Below are positions 1 through 6,585 of a stretch of DNA of 7,056 bases, piece by piece (positions within the stretch are counted from its first letter, which is position 1; the number at the start of each line of letters is the position of its first letter). The stretch comes from Desulfobacterales bacterium. Its GTDB lineage: Bacteria > Desulfobacterota > Desulfobacteria > Desulfobacterales > JAUCGF01. The notes beneath the pieces were generated by a model, which saw nothing but the letters and a program-made list of their open reading frames with translations, did no database searches and was not told where the DNA came from. The position numbers were made by a program, and so were the translations under genes. Where the stretch lies: NCBI GenBank assembly GCA_029940345.1, contig JAOZRC010000280.1, positions 1-7,056 on the forward strand. The letters run 5' to 3'.

Positions 1-265
1 CTTCCGGTTTCCGGTGTGAAGCCACTCGCTTTGGCCCGCGTTTGCCTTCAAACAGGGAATAGTCGCCCTATTTCCATGAAATTTGCAAAAATTTGAACCG
101 TTCTCACGCTTTTGCAGCCGATTTAAGACTTTTCAAAAAGGCTCTAAGATGCTTTAGAGGACATGAAATATGGGCAGTCAACATAAACTTGGCCACTGAT
201 GAAAGCGGAAAGCCGTTTCGCTTTACATCAGACCCACCTTATATTAGCTCGGTTGGAATCATAAA
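1..265. other. Left intergenic region downstream of fic, small hairpins only
   Basis: No supported gene. On the fic strand, AAAGCG/AAA pairs with TTT/CGCTTT around a 4-nt loop (202-224, one bulged base), 41 nt past the fic stop. Further on, CTCTAA/TTAGAG (142-159) is followed by CC and five T's (135-139), a weak candidate terminator. GGGAATAG (55-62) pairs with CTATTTCC (68-75) with one G-T pair. All are modest structures. Confidence 0.4.
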
Positions 266-284
266 TTATGGCCTTGCCGCGTAT
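257..284. repeat. 28-bp direct repeat, copy 1 (in the 3' end of fic)
   Basis: This 28-nt stretch, with core AAATTATGGCCTTGCCG, recurs at 1409-1436 in the same orientation with two substitutions (positions 262 and 280 here). Copy 1 supplies the last codons (Y-A-A-R-P-stop) of the Fic gene and a few bases beyond. The flanks on either side do not match between copies, so the repeat has sharp ends. Confidence 0.8.
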
Positions 285-1135
285 TTGGTATCAAGATACT
301 CTTCAATCGCTTCCCTGGTAGTCATCCAGTATTTGTTATTCATTTTTACTGCCGCTATTCTTCCCATTCTGGCTAATAGGGATAAGTATTCCGCAGAGTA
401 ATCACAATATTTCGCAGCTTCTTTTAAAGTGATAAACATTTTTTCTTCGGCTTGGTCTGGCTCAATACTATTAAGATAAATAATCAAAGATCTTTCGATA
501 GACCTGCCAATAAAATTTTCGTATGGTTCCTTTTTACCTAAATTAGCTTTATTTAATACTCCATAGTATCTTTTTTTATCCACTTTCAATATGATTGCAG
601 GAGGATACCCATGCTTAATTAACAATAGATTCATCAATAATCGTGCAACTCTCCCGTTTCCATCAATAAAGGGGTGTATCATTACCAATTTATAATGTAT
701 TTCTGACACAAACTCTGAAATATCAGCAGAATATTCATTTTGGTGAAACCATTCTATAAACTCACGCATCAGTCGTGGTATTTTTAATGATTGCGGAGGT
801 ATGTGGTTAGCACCTAATATCCTGATATTTTGCCTTCTGTACTTTCCTGCCTCGGTGTCATCAATTGATTTTAAAATAAGCGAATGTAATCTTTTTATGG
901 TTTTTTCTGTTACATTTTCATTTTTTGTTACCAATGATCTGATATAGTCAATTCCTTTTTTATGATTAATGGCTTCAAAATATTCATTTATAGTCTTTCC
1001 ACCGATGGTAACGCCTGTATTCAGAACTATTTCCGTCTCCTGTAATGATAGCGTGTTTCCCTCAATTGCATTCGAGTTATAAGTCCAGGCGATGAGGAAT
1101 TCTTCTTCTAACTTACTTACGATTGAAGGTTTCAA
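266..1135 (-). CDS. Fic-domain protein (class II, probable AMP-transferase) with C-terminal HTH
   Basis: Residue numbers assume the TTG start at 1135 (289 residues). The Fic active site HPFIDGNGRVAR (from H154) matches HPFxxGNGRxxR, which transfers AMP or a related group from a nucleotide to a hydroxyl side chain. An N-terminal inhibitory motif, SNAIEGN (S21, E25, G26), fits the class II [S/T]xxxE[G/N] type that blocks the ATP site in cis. RRQNIRILGANHIPP (about 100-114) is the flap region. The last about 55 residues (ITLKEAAKYCDYSAEYLSLLARMGRI...) look like an excisionase/MerR-type winged helix. The gene is clearly more AT-rich than fdhABE, suggesting transfer. The TTG start is doubtful because homologous-looking sequence continues upstream in frame (see 1136-1205). 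The target is unknown. Its 3' end overlaps a 28-bp repeat. Confidence 0.9.
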   Translation of the reverse strand: MKPSIVSKLEEEFLIAWTYNSNAIEGNTLSLQETEIVLNTGVTIGGKTINEYFEAINHKKGIDYIRSLVTKNENVTEKTIKRLHSLILKSIDDTEAGKYRRQNIRILGANHIPPQSLKIPRLMREFIEWFHQNEYSADISEFVSEIHYKLVMIHPFIDGNGRVARLLMNLLLIKHGYPPAIILKVDKKRYYGVLNKANLGKKEPYENFIGRSIERSLIIYLNSIEPDQAEEKMFITLKEAAKYCDYSAEYLSLLARMGRIAAVKMNNKYWMTTREAIEEYLDTKYAARP

Positions 1136-1205
1136 TGGGCGGTGGCGATCAAGCTCCCGCTTTTTCCCTAAGATACTTTTTTTCAGTTTTTAATTCATGT
1201 ATCAT
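1136..1205 (-). pseudogene. Displaced 5' end of the Fic gene (apparent one-base frameshift)
   Basis: Upstream of the TTG, the Fic frame stays open and encodes KKRELDRHRPLKPS. This looks like the usual Fic N-terminus (x-ELDxxRPLxP before the inhibitory helix), but a TAA (1190-1192) closes the frame before any ATG, GTG or other TTG. An ATG at 1205 opens the neighbouring frame as MIHELKTEKKYLREK and then hits TGA at 1149-1151. Removing one A from the A5 run (1161-1165) or the A7 run (1177-1183) fuses the two frames into a protein of about 312 residues. This could be a real indel, slippage expression or a sequencing or assembly error. No good ribosome site precedes the ATG. Confidence 0.55.
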
Positions 1206-1336
1206 CACCGCTGTAATCTCGAAATTCCGATACGAATAACACTCTCACTGCCACCCTGCAACTTATTCTCTTAGGTGAATTCCGAAAATAAATATACCAT
1301 GCCACGCTATCCTACACTTTTTTGTGATGGAAACCG

Positions 1337-1397
1337 GGTGTCAGTGTTCAGGTGTCAGGACGTTTATGCTAAAGACTGAAACCTGATGCCTGAAACC
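1337..1397. repeat. Imperfect inverted repeat of TCAGGT-type motifs
   Basis: The left arm 1337-1358 (GGTGTCAG..TCAGGTGTCAG) faces the right arm 1376-1397 (CTGAAACCTGA..CTGAAACC). They match at 16 of 22 aligned positions around a 17-nt spacer. Each arm also contains an internal tandem echo of GGTGTCAG or CTGAAACC. I recall similar CTGAAACCTGAcACC-type dispersed repeats in other deltaproteobacterial genomes, but could not check. No T tract follows on either strand, so it is not a standard terminator. Confidence 0.6.
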
Positions 1398-1408
1398 ATA
1401 ATTTTGAA

Positions 1409-1436
1409 AATCACAAATTATGGCCTTGCCGAGTAT
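1409..1436. repeat. 28-bp direct repeat, copy 2 (between fic and fdhE)
   Basis: This is the second copy, 26 of 28 bases identical to 257-284, 1152 bp away in the same orientation. The two copies bracket the whole Fic gene and its upstream region. It could be a trace of insertion or excision, an att-like site, or the leftover 3' end of a second Fic copy. The sequence alone does not decide. Confidence 0.8.
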
Positions 1437-1522
1437 GACAGGTGAAAAGCGGCATGGTTTAATGACCCAAGGTGAACTGCTTTCAGGGTAATTTGAAGGA
1501 TATCAATAACTGAATAGAAAAC

Positions 1523-2413
1523 TCAAACAGGAATTCCCAAACCGCTGATATACCCTGCTTCAGTGGCCTTCATGTCAAGATGCAGCGTGGCGATCTGTTC
1601 CAAAGGCGAATAGATAATTCGATTGATTTTTCTTAGGTCCACCGTCTTGATGAACCGCTTACAATTCTCACAGACATCCACCCGATATTCGTCATCATCT
1701 TGCACAACAAAATATTGAAGCGTATCGGAATCGGTATTTTCACAAAACGGACAGAAAATACGACGAGCAGACCATTCATGACGGCAAAAGCTACATACCA
1801 AAACTCTTTCGCCTTCGTTTTGAAGCATCGCCAAACCCGGTGCGCTGCCGCAGATTGGGCAATAGCCCTTGTCCCAAACATCATCGTCGTTTTCCGGACG
1901 ATAAGACGCCAGTTGCTCTGCAAAAAGCGCCAAGCAGGGTGCGATTGCGGAATAGGTGATAAACAGCAGCACTTTCAATTCAAGGCCCGGTGCATTTTTA
2001 ATGATTTGTTGAAAATAGATGTCATCGCCTTTCAAAAGAGCGCTAAACAGGTCTTCAGGTTTAATTTTACCCGCTTTCAAGGATTCTGCCAGCGCCTGAC
2101 TGCTTGCCGACATCTCTTCATTGGCATTGACTGCGATCTTACAAATTTCCTCTAATAACGTCGTTGCCGCAGGAAGATCAATAACAAAATCAGTGATATC
2201 AATCAGCGGAAATTTTTCCTGCGCTTTTATCTTAATAATTTCATCCGAAAGCTGAAGGGGCGTCAAGTCGATGGTGCGTTTGGAATCTTCCTGAGTACCA
2301 AATATGTTGGCATAGAAGTCCAGCAGGGGTTTATATGACGGCCAGCGTTTATGTAATGACGCGGCAGCGCTTTGGATTTGCTCCGGTGTGATTGTTGGAT
2401 TTTTTTGTGTCAT
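1523..2413 (-). CDS. fdhE: FdhE, formate dehydrogenase maturation protein
   Basis: The product is 296 residues (E. coli FdhE about 309). The N-terminal half is helical and variable. The C-terminal half carries four CxxC pairs typical of FdhE: C185/C188 (CPICG), C207/C210 (CSFC, followed by RHEW), C221/C224 (CPFC) and C248/C251 (CENCKRF). It ends with the conserved-looking LHLDMKATEAGY segment. FdhE is a cytoplasmic, rubredoxin-like iron-binding protein that interacts with the catalytic subunit of Tat-exported formate dehydrogenases and is needed for their activity. That matches its place downstream of fdhAB. I chose ATG at 2413 (MTQKNPTITPEQ). The frame remains open to a GTG at 2470, but that start lies inside a palindromic repeat and adds a non-conserved-looking leader. 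No strong ribosome site is visible before the ATG. Confidence 0.93.
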   Translation of the reverse strand: MTQKNPTITPEQIQSAAASLHKRWPSYKPLLDFYANIFGTQEDSKRTIDLTPLQLSDEIIKIKAQEKFPLIDITDFVIDLPAATTLLEEICKIAVNANEEMSASSQALAESLKAGKIKPEDLFSALLKGDDIYFQQIIKNAPGLELKVLLFITYSAIAPCLALFAEQLASYRPENDDDVWDKGYCPICGSAPGLAMLQNEGERVLVCSFCRHEWSARRIFCPFCENTDSDTLQYFVVQDDDEYRVDVCENCKRFIKTVDLRKINRIIYSPLEQIATLHLDMKATEAGYISGLGIPV

Positions 2414-2441
2414 GGGGATTAGCTTATTTTTAGTATTTGTG

Positions 2442-2548
2442 AATCTCAAAAAAATATGGAGGGCTAACACCCTCGTGAGCCGGTTGTCGCTGACTCGATT
2501 CTATATTGGCGGCTCACGAAGCGCTCGCCCTCCATAATGTGTGAGATT
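2442..2548. repeat. 107-bp nested palindromic element upstream of fdhE (MITE/REP-like)
   Basis: Three paired blocks lie symmetrically: AATCTCA (2442-2448) with TGAGATT (2542-2548); TATGGAGGGC (2455-2464) with GCCCTCCATA (2527-2536); and TCGTGAGCCG (2473-2482) with CGGCTCACGA (2510-2519). All three are perfect, giving 27 pairs with short internal loops and a 27-nt apical loop. It encodes nothing. The region is GC-richer than its flanks. It lies in the fdhB-fdhE gap and would be transcribed if these genes form one operon. Confidence 0.8.
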
Positions 2549-2563
2549 TAGTAATTTTTGGGT

Positions 2564-2610
2564 TAAGTTCGTCTTGTTCCAACGCCGGAGGGTTGGAACA
2601 AGAGAACTTA
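2564..2610. repeat. Strong hairpin immediately after the fdhB stop codon
   Basis: CTTGTTCCAAC (2573-2583) pairs perfectly with GTTGGAACAAG (2592-2602) across an 8-nt loop. Beyond a small bulge, TAAGTTC (2564-2570) pairs with GAACTTA (2604-2610), giving 18 pairs. In the fdh transcript it begins the base after the fdhB TGA. No U tract follows, so it looks like a dispersed GTTGGAAC-type repeat hairpin. It might stabilise the fdhAB mRNA end or dampen fdhE rather than act as an intrinsic terminator. Confidence 0.8.
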
Positions 2611-3327
2611 TCATACACGCAAAATATTTGTAAAAGGCTGCGCAATACGTCTTAAGGCAACCTGTCTGGTTATGTTATGATAGCGGTTGTTAGAAGCAAT
2701 CACCTTATCATGGATCAAATCCGGCGGATAGGCGATCAGATAGATGACCCTTACTGAATCCGCGTCTGCCAGCATCGCTTTGGGATAGGTTTTTTTCACG
2801 ATTGCCAAACGCTGTTTTGCCAGTGTCATCATTTCATCCAAGTTGCCAAAATTCATGGTTCCGGTGGGACAGGTCTTCACACATGCAGGAAGCAGTCCGT
2901 TGACAACCCGATCGTTACACATATCACACTTGGCCAGAATACCGTCAGGATTTTTGCGAGGTATGTTATAAGGGCAGGAATCGATAATCTCATCCGCTTC
3001 CAGTTTAGCCGTATTCGCCGTATAAATCACCGCGCCGGTGGCTTGATCAACATAAATGGCCGAAGGATCGCCGGCCGTTTCGGCGCAGGGCGGTTCCGTG
3101 CAGTGCCGGCATTGCTCCGGGAAAAAGTGCCATCCCAGCTTTTTGTCTGCCACTTTTTCACGCATCCGTACCAACTTGTACGTGTTAAAGGAGAGGTCAG
3201 CCGGATTTTCATACGTCCCGCGGTTAACAGTCTTTTCAGCGGGAAGATCATGCCATTGTTTACAAGCCACCTGGCATCCGCGGCAGGCGGTGCAAAGGGT
3301 GGTGTCGATAAAAAATGCTTTACTCAT
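2611..3327 (-). CDS. fdhB: Formate dehydrogenase iron-sulfur (beta) subunit, soluble type
   Basis: This 238-residue ferredoxin-like subunit takes electrons from FdhA. Twelve cysteines form three [4Fe-4S] sets: C12, C15, C18, C22 (CTACRGCQVAC); C73, C76, C81 (CRHCTEPPC) with C118 (SCPYNIPR); and C134, C137, C149, C153 (CDMCNDR and ACVKTCPTGTMNFG). These combine across the chain as usual in this family. The overall pattern, including FFPEQCRHC and CDMCNDRVVNGLLPACVKTCP, matches my recollection of Desulfovibrio FdhB. Unlike E. coli FdnH (about 294 residues, C-terminal membrane helix, four clusters), it is short and I see no transmembrane segment. It has no signal peptide, so export should rely on the Tat signal of FdhA. 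It starts 16 nt after the fdhA stop and ends TGA followed directly by TAA. Confidence 0.95.
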   Translation of the reverse strand: MSKAFFIDTTLCTACRGCQVACKQWHDLPAEKTVNRGTYENPADLSFNTYKLVRMREKVADKKLGWHFFPEQCRHCTEPPCAETAGDPSAIYVDQATGAVIYTANTAKLEADEIIDSCPYNIPRKNPDGILAKCDMCNDRVVNGLLPACVKTCPTGTMNFGNLDEMMTLAKQRLAIVKKTYPKAMLADADSVRVIYLIAYPPDLIHDKVIASNNRYHNITRQVALRRIAQPFTNILRV

Positions 3328-3335
3328 TGGGCTTC

Positions 3336-3344
3336 ACCTCCTTT
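3336..3344 (-). promoter_or_regulatory. Ribosome binding site of fdhB overlapping the fdhA stop
   Basis: AAGGAGGTG is a near-perfect anti-SD match 8 nt before the fdhB ATG (3327). Its first base is the last base of the fdhA TAA stop. The arrangement favours translational coupling and balanced production of the two subunits. Confidence 0.85.
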
Positions 3345-6300
3345 TAGATTTTGCTGACATTGACCATAAATGCCTTGGTTTCAGGAATACGGGTGTTGGG
3401 ATCGCCCGTGGGCGGCGTCAACAGATTGGCGCTTTCTTCTTTGCCATCTTCAGGCCAGCGCCAGCCGTAATGCCAGGGGATTCCGACCTGATGGATCGTA
3501 TTCCCGGCAATCTTAAACGGTTTGAACCGCGGCGTCACAATCGCGGTGCATTCTAGCCCAGCGCGTGCGGATTCAACCTTCACCCGTTCGCCGTTTTCAA
3601 TCCCTTTCAGTTTGGCAAGCTCTTCACTCATTTCCACAAAAACCTGGGGTTGCAGTTCAAGCAGCCAGGGTTGGGTGCGTGTCATCAAACCGGTTTGCCA
3701 GTGTTCCGACACCCGGTAGGTTGTGGCCACAAAAGGGAAGCGGGCGTCACAAGTGGCATGGGCATCCGCTTTGGTATCGTAAACAGGTGCCGTGGGATTC
3801 ATCCGCTGTGCATTCATTAAGTTTTTTTCAATGGGACATTCCAACGGTTCATAATGTTCCGGGAAGGGGCCGTCCGCACGCCCCGGGCCGAATATCTGCC
3901 CGTGCCCGTGTTTGCGCATGATAAACGGATGCTTGGCATCCCCTCGGGTCGAGCCATCCGGGTTTTGCAACGGATACCAACCGCCGTCCGGCACATCGCC
4001 AACCCATTTTTTGGAAACATATTTGCCGTCTTTGGCCTTGCCTTCAAATTTGACCACCCAGTGTTCTTTATCCCAGGGCTGCCCTTTGAGATCAACCGAA
4101 GCACGATTATAGATAATGCGACGGTTTACCGGCCAGCACCATGAAAATTCGGGATACAGGCCAATTTTGTTGGGCGCGTCTTTCTGGCTGCGCCGTGCCG
4201 CCATATTGCCTTTTTCCGTATAACTGTTGCAATAGAGCCAATTGCCGGAAGAGGTGGTGCCGTCAGCCTGCAGATAAGCAAAACTGGGCACCAGCGTTCC
4301 TTTTTTAAAGTTTTTGCCTTTAACAGTAACATCATTAAGGAAATAGCCGTTAATCTCTTTGGCTACTTTATGCGGGTCGTATTCACCGTCGGTGAGATAA
4401 TCCCATTTGAGATTAACGATCGGTTCGGGAAATTTACCACCGGATTTATAAAGCGCCTTCAATTTGGCGCCCAGTTCCATAATAATATCGCCATCACTGC
4501 GGCTGTTGCCCAATGGCTTGGGACCTTGGTAACGCCATTGCATCCAGCGTCCGCTGTTGGTGATGCTGCCCTCTTTTTCAACAGATGCGCAGGCCGGTAA
4601 AAAAAACACTTCGGTGTCCACCTTGGTTGGGTCGACGCCCGGCCCTTTCCAGAACGATCCGGTTTCGTTGTCAAAAAGGTTTACATTAACCATCCAGTCC
4701 AGCTTGCCCAACGCTTCGCGGACTTTGCCGACATTGGAACCACTACACGCCGGGTTCATGCCCCATGCGAAAAAGCCCTTTATTTTTTCATTGTACATTT
4801 CGTCAAACAGATCAAGCCATGAATAGGCCTTGCCGTCATCCACTTTAGGCAGCCAATCATACCCAAACGCATTTTCTTTGTCAGCCTTGTCACCGAAAAA
4901 CGATTTCAGCATGCTGACCGAATATTTGGGATAATTCTGCCACCAATTGGCGGATTTGGGATCCTTGCTCGCAGGTGTCCACTTCTTATTATACGCCTCC
5001 AGTGACACATTGGAAGCGCGTGGTGTTTTCAGGTATCCTGGCCATATATGCCAGAGCAGGCAGTGATCGGTGGAACCCTGCACATTGGATTCACCGCGCA
5101 AAGCATTCACACCGCCGCCGGCAACGCCCATATTTCCTAACAACAACTGGATAATCGCCATGGTGCGGATATTCTGGGTGCCCACCGTATGCTGGGTCCA
5201 GCCCATCGCGTACATAATGGTAGCGGCTTTGCCTTTAGCGCCTGTGGCGCTGTAGGTTTTATAGATTTCTTTAAGGTCCGCTTCCGGCGTTCCGGTAATT
5301 TCAGAAACCCGCTTCATGTTGTAGCGGCTGAAATGTTTTTTCAAAAGCTGAAGCACACAACGGCTGTCCTTTAATGAGCGATCCATTTTAGGGATGCCGT
5401 GTTCGTCCATTTGGAAACTCCAGGCGCTTTTGTCATATTTTTTGTTTTTGGAATCAAACCCGGCAAAAAGACCATTTTTAAAATCAAACTTTTTGCCCAC
5501 CAAAAACGGTGCGTTGGTGTAATTAGCGACATACTCTTCTTGATAGAGCTTGTTGTCCAGAATATATTTTATCATACCACCGAGAAAGGCGATATCCGTA
5601 CCTGAACGTAAAGCCGTATAAATATCCGCTTTCGACGAAGTGCGGGTAAAACGTGGATCGACGCTGATCAGTTTGGCGCCGTTTTTCTGTGCTTCGGTTA
5701 CATATTTAAAAGAGATCGGGTGATTTTCAGCGGCATTTGATCCCATAATCAAAATGCAATCGCTGTTTTTAATATCAATCCAGTGATTTGTCATAGCACC
5801 GCGTCCGAACGACTCTGCCAGAGCCGCAACAGTTGCGCTATGTCAGATACGCGCCTGGTGTTCGACATACACCAGTCCCATGGCACGCAAGAGCGCCTGG
5901 AAAATCCAGCACTCCTCATTATCAATCGCAGCGCTACCCACTGAGGCGATAGCGGTGGTGCGATTGACCAATTGCCCCTTAGCGTTCTTTGCGGTAAAAG
6001 TCGCATCCCGCGTTGCTTGCACGCGTTTGGCGATTTCACTTAAAGCCCAGTCCCATGATACGGTGCGCCACTCTTTGGATTTTGGCGCCCGGTACATCGG
6101 CTCTGTGGCGCGGTTGGTATTTTCAACCAGTTGGGACAGGGACGCGCCTTTGGAACAGAGCGCCCCACGATTGATCACATGGCCCGGGTCGCCTTCGATG
6201 TTAATCACCCGGCCATCTCCTTTTTTGCTGGTGTGCACGATTGCACCGCATCCCACTGCGCAATAGCAACATATAGTGGTGGTTTCTTTGGCATACACCG

Positions 6301-6418
6301 TTTTAAGCATCTGCGCATGGGCTTTGACCGGTTTCAAATCAAATCCCAGGCCGCTGACAGCCAAACCGGCCGCCGCCGCACCTGTCACTTTAATAAACGT
6401 CCTCCGTGTTACCTCCAT
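3344..6418 (-). CDS. fdhA: Formate dehydrogenase large (catalytic) subunit, selenoprotein, Tat-exported
   Basis: This is the molybdopterin subunit that interconverts formate and CO2. It is read through an in-frame UGA as one 1024-residue protein, close to the roughly 1015 residues of E. coli FdnG. ATG at 6418 follows a good ribosome site and starts a twin-arginine signal (TRRTFIK, residues 4-10, then an Ala/Gly-rich stretch, likely cut after A35 in KAHA). An N-terminal [4Fe-4S] site follows: C50, C53, C57, C88, then K90 of the CSKG motif. The active site reads HQARI-Sec192-H193, matching the FdnG family. After it come TNHWIDIKNSD and GSNAAENHP (pterin-binding region), and a C-terminal molybdopterin-dinucleotide-binding domain from about residue 890 (YRVSEHWQTG to the end). 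The stop codon overlaps the fdhB ribosome site, so the two are probably co-translated. Mo versus W cannot be told from sequence. An automatic caller would split this gene at the UGA into pieces of about 190 and 816 residues. Confidence 0.96.
5809..5827 (-). promoter_or_regulatory. Candidate bacterial SECIS hairpin within fdhA
   Basis: On the mRNA strand, starting 16 nt after the UGA, GCGGCUCU pairs with AGAGUCGU around a GGC apical loop. This gives eight pairs including two G-U wobbles. The loop begins 24 nt after the UGA and starts with G. Both fit what is known of bacterial SECIS elements: a hairpin just 3' of the UGA, inside the coding region, with a guanine in a small apical loop recognised by SelB. 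A competing small hairpin (CGCAA/UUGCG) sits between the UGA and this stem. The fold was done by eye and no energy was computed. Confidence 0.7.
5843..5845 (-). other. In-frame UGA selenocysteine codon (Sec192 of FdhA)
   Basis: TGA lies between codons for HQARI and HSATVAAL. Reading continues in the same frame for 832 more conserved residues. In the FdnG/FdhF families exactly this position, followed by His, holds the Sec (or Cys) that ligates Mo/W. Decoding needs SelA, SelB, SelC (tRNA-Sec) and SelD, none of which is in this window. Confidence 0.95.
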
Positions 6419-6427
6419 ACTTTTCTT

Positions 6428-6432
6428 CCTCC
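6428..6432 (-). promoter_or_regulatory. Ribosome binding site of fdhA
   Basis: GGAGG lies 9 nt before the ATG at 6418. It decides the start: the open frame extends further upstream to 6592, but that extension lacks such a site and would bury the Tat signal peptide inside the protein. Confidence 0.85.
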
Positions 6433-6474
6433 GTTCATTAGGGTTAACAGCACATATAACACTATCACAACTTA

Positions 6475-6503
6475 TTGCGGAAAAATTTAACCGTTTTCCG
6501 CAA
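6475..6503. promoter_or_regulatory. Perfect 10-bp dyad upstream of fdhA, possible operator
   Basis: TTGCGGAAAA (6475-6484) and TTTTCCGCAA (6494-6503) are exact reverse complements with a 9-bp AT-rich spacer, centred about 71 bp before the fdhA start. The shape suits a dimeric regulator site. It has no T tract on the fdhA strand, so it is not a terminator for upstream transcription. A hairpin in the fdhA leader RNA is the alternative. I do not recognise the motif as a known regulator's site. Confidence 0.55.
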
Positions 6504-6585
6504 CGAAACAGCTTGTGACGAACTCGACAGTGCAAAAGTTCCAAGCTATCTCGCAACTCTCTGTAATCATTCAAATTAAAAAAAA

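Larger units (their letters stand above)
1206..1522. other. Intergenic region between fic and fdhE, no gene seen
   Basis: No convincing coding sequence on either strand. It should hold the Fic promoter, but I found no clear -35/-10 pair. It also contains the inverted repeat at 1337-1397 and the second 28-bp repeat at 1409-1436. No T-tailed hairpin is visible after the fdhE stop. Confidence 0.6.

Noticed and set aside
93..401. Plus-strand open frame of 102 codons at the left edge
   Set aside because: It runs antisense through the Fic 3' end, has no family features and no ribosome site.
2414..2470. GTG start at 2470 for FdhE
   Set aside because: It lies within the palindromic element and encodes an unrelated-looking hydrophobic leader; FdhE is cytoplasmic, and the ATG at 2413 gives the usual length.
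3043..3556. Plus-strand frames opposite fdhA, fdhB and fdhE (for example 3056-3556 and 1700-2155)
   Set aside because: They are antisense shadows of clearly conserved genes, with cysteine/arginine-rich, non-family composition.
5791..5845. Treating the large subunit as two genes or as a pseudogene broken by UGA, with a start at the ATG of MTNHW
   Set aside because: Sequence before and after the UGA is continuous with FdnG-type proteins, the UGA is exactly at the Sec position followed by His, and the internal ATG has no ribosome site and lies inside a conserved motif.
6454..6482. Sigma-70 promoter with -10 TTATAT at 6454-6459
   Set aside because: The hexamer at the right spacing (TTCCGC) shares too little with TTGACA and falls inside the dyad, so the call would be speculative.
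6522..6550. Sigma-54 promoter suggested by TTGGAACTTTTGCA on the fdhA strand
   Set aside because: The GG and GC elements are separated by 7 nt instead of the required 10, and the TGGCAC box is degenerate.
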